From the NCBI GenBank assembly GCA_002632325.1, contig NSJK01000005.1, positions 1-64,000 on the forward strand: a stretch of 64,000 bases of DNA, given 5' to 3'. The stretch comes from Lysobacterales bacterium (GTDB lineage Bacteria; Pseudomonadota; Gammaproteobacteria; Xanthomonadales; Rhodanobacteraceae). A model generated the notes under the pieces. It was given only the letters and a program-made list of their open reading frames with translations, was not told where the DNA came from and did no database searches. The position numbers and the translations under genes were made by a program. Below are positions 63,537 to 64,000 of this stretch, in pieces (the stretch's first letter is position 1; each line of letters starts with the position of its first letter).

Positions 63537-63562
63537 CGGGTCGAACGAAGTTCGACCCGTTT
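63537..63562. terminator. Bidirectional terminator candidate between etfA and the GMC oxidoreductase gene
   Basis: Ten-base perfect arms (cgggtcgaac at 63537-63546, gttcgacccg at 63550-63559) enclose a gaa loop. On the plus strand three T follow. It lies between two convergent stop codons (63520 and 63568). The T tract is short, so strength is uncertain. Confidence 0.65.
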
Positions 63563-63567
63563 CGCCT

Positions 63568-64000
63568 TCACGCACCCAGCAGCAACTCCGCCGCACGCTC
63601 GGCGATCATGATCGTCGGCGCATTGGTGTTGCCGGTGATGAGCTGCGGCATCACCGAGGCATCGACCACGCGCAGGCCCTCGATCCCGCGCACGCGCAGC
63701 TCGCCATCGACGACCGCGTCGGGATCGTCGGCGCGGCCCATGCGGCAGGTGCCGACCGGGTGGTAGATCGTCTCGGCCTTGTGACGGATGAAGGCTTCGA
63801 AGTCGGCGTCGCTGTCCACGCCCGCCGCAGGAAAGATCGGTGCGCCGCGATAGGCTGCGAACGGTGGCTGGGCGAGGATCTGCCGCGAGATGCGCGCACC
63901 TTCGATGAGCATCTTCAGATCGAAGCCTTCGGCATCGCCGAGATAGTTCGGCACGATCTTCGCCGGTGCCAGCGGATCGGCGCTGTGCAGGCCGATGCTG
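63568..64000 (-). CDS. GMC family oxidoreductase (choline dehydrogenase-like), C-terminal part, truncated by window edge
   Basis: The frame is open to the right edge, so about 144 C-terminal codons are seen. The order SADPLAPAKIVPNYLG, MLIEGARISRQILAQ, FIRHKAETIYHPVGTCRMG and LRVVDASVMPQLITGNTNAP is typical of choline or alcohol dehydrogenases of the GMC family, with the active-site His in HPVGTCRMG. The late Asn (GNTNAP) completes the pair. The N-terminal FAD-binding motif lies outside the window, so the substrate cannot be stated. Confidence 0.88.
   Translation of the reverse strand, partial: SIGLHSADPLAPAKIVPNYLGDAEGFDLKMLIEGARISRQILAQPPFAAYRGAPIFPAAGVDSDADFEAFIRHKAETIYHPVGTCRMGRADDPDAVVDGELRVRGIEGLRVVDASVMPQLITGNTNAPTIMIAERAAELLLGA

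Overview
The window is GC-rich, densely coded chromosomal DNA with no phage, IS or plasmid genes, no rRNA and no tRNA that I can see. The gene set (MlaB-MlaE fusion, PilT-YggS-ProC-YggT order, HrpA, RelA with a decayed hydrolase domain, secreted proteins ending in an IFxxGFE-type tag) and the many palindromic repeats that begin with GTAG point to a gammaproteobacterium of the Xanthomonadales/Lysobacterales, perhaps Rhodanobacteraceae-like. The lineage is an inference from these traits; no marker gene fixes it.

Layout. 0-8.7 kb: the 3' end of an L-serine dehydratase gene, then two secreted subtilisin-family proteases on the minus strand on either side of a TPR-sulfotransferase. 8.7-13.7 kb: minus-strand YoaA/DinG-type helicase, a lipoprotein and penicillin-binding protein 1B. 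13.7-20.8 kb: a plus-strand pair made of a three-domain glycosyltransferase and, overlapping it by 4 bp, a membrane metalloprotease of the site-2 type with two C-terminal SUKH/SMI1-like segments. 20.9-29.1 kb: minus-strand lipase-like hydrolase, NRDE protein, Ser/Thr kinase with an extracytoplasmic repeat region, RelA and a secreted protein of unknown function. 29.3-32.0 kb: a small secreted protein and a two-component system. 32.0-42.0 kb: LTA-synthase-like transferase, HrpA, Dps, SulP and ThrE-like transporters.

42.1-48.6 kb: a lipid-transport (Mla-type) operon, mlaE-mlaF-mlaD-auxiliary lipoprotein, followed by mgtE. The mlaE and mlaF genes are separated by 1.5 kb of repetitive, hairpin-rich DNA. 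48.65-50.42 kb: an array of 14 paired GTAG palindromes between mgtE and pilT; the last palindrome contains the pilT stop codon. 50.4-55.6 kb: pilT, yggS, proC, yggT, a NIF3-like protein, pdxH and a P-loop kinase. 55.6-56.18 kb: another GTAG repeat cluster and a chain of hairpins, part of which also occurs at 34.25 kb. 56.2-64.0 kb: an unknown TPR protein, an amidase, and an electron-transfer cluster (ETF-quinone oxidoreductase, a two-part lipoate ligase, etfB-etfA), ending in a truncated GMC oxidoreductase.

How the genes connect. The Mla genes form a plausible complete phospholipid trafficking system apart from the periplasmic MlaC. EtfBA hands electrons to ETF-QO, and both lie around a lipoate ligase pair. 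The strongest candidates for something little described are the metalloprotease-SUKH fusion coupled to the giant glycosyltransferase, the kinase with four long extracytoplasmic repeats, and the several palindrome-based repeat systems.
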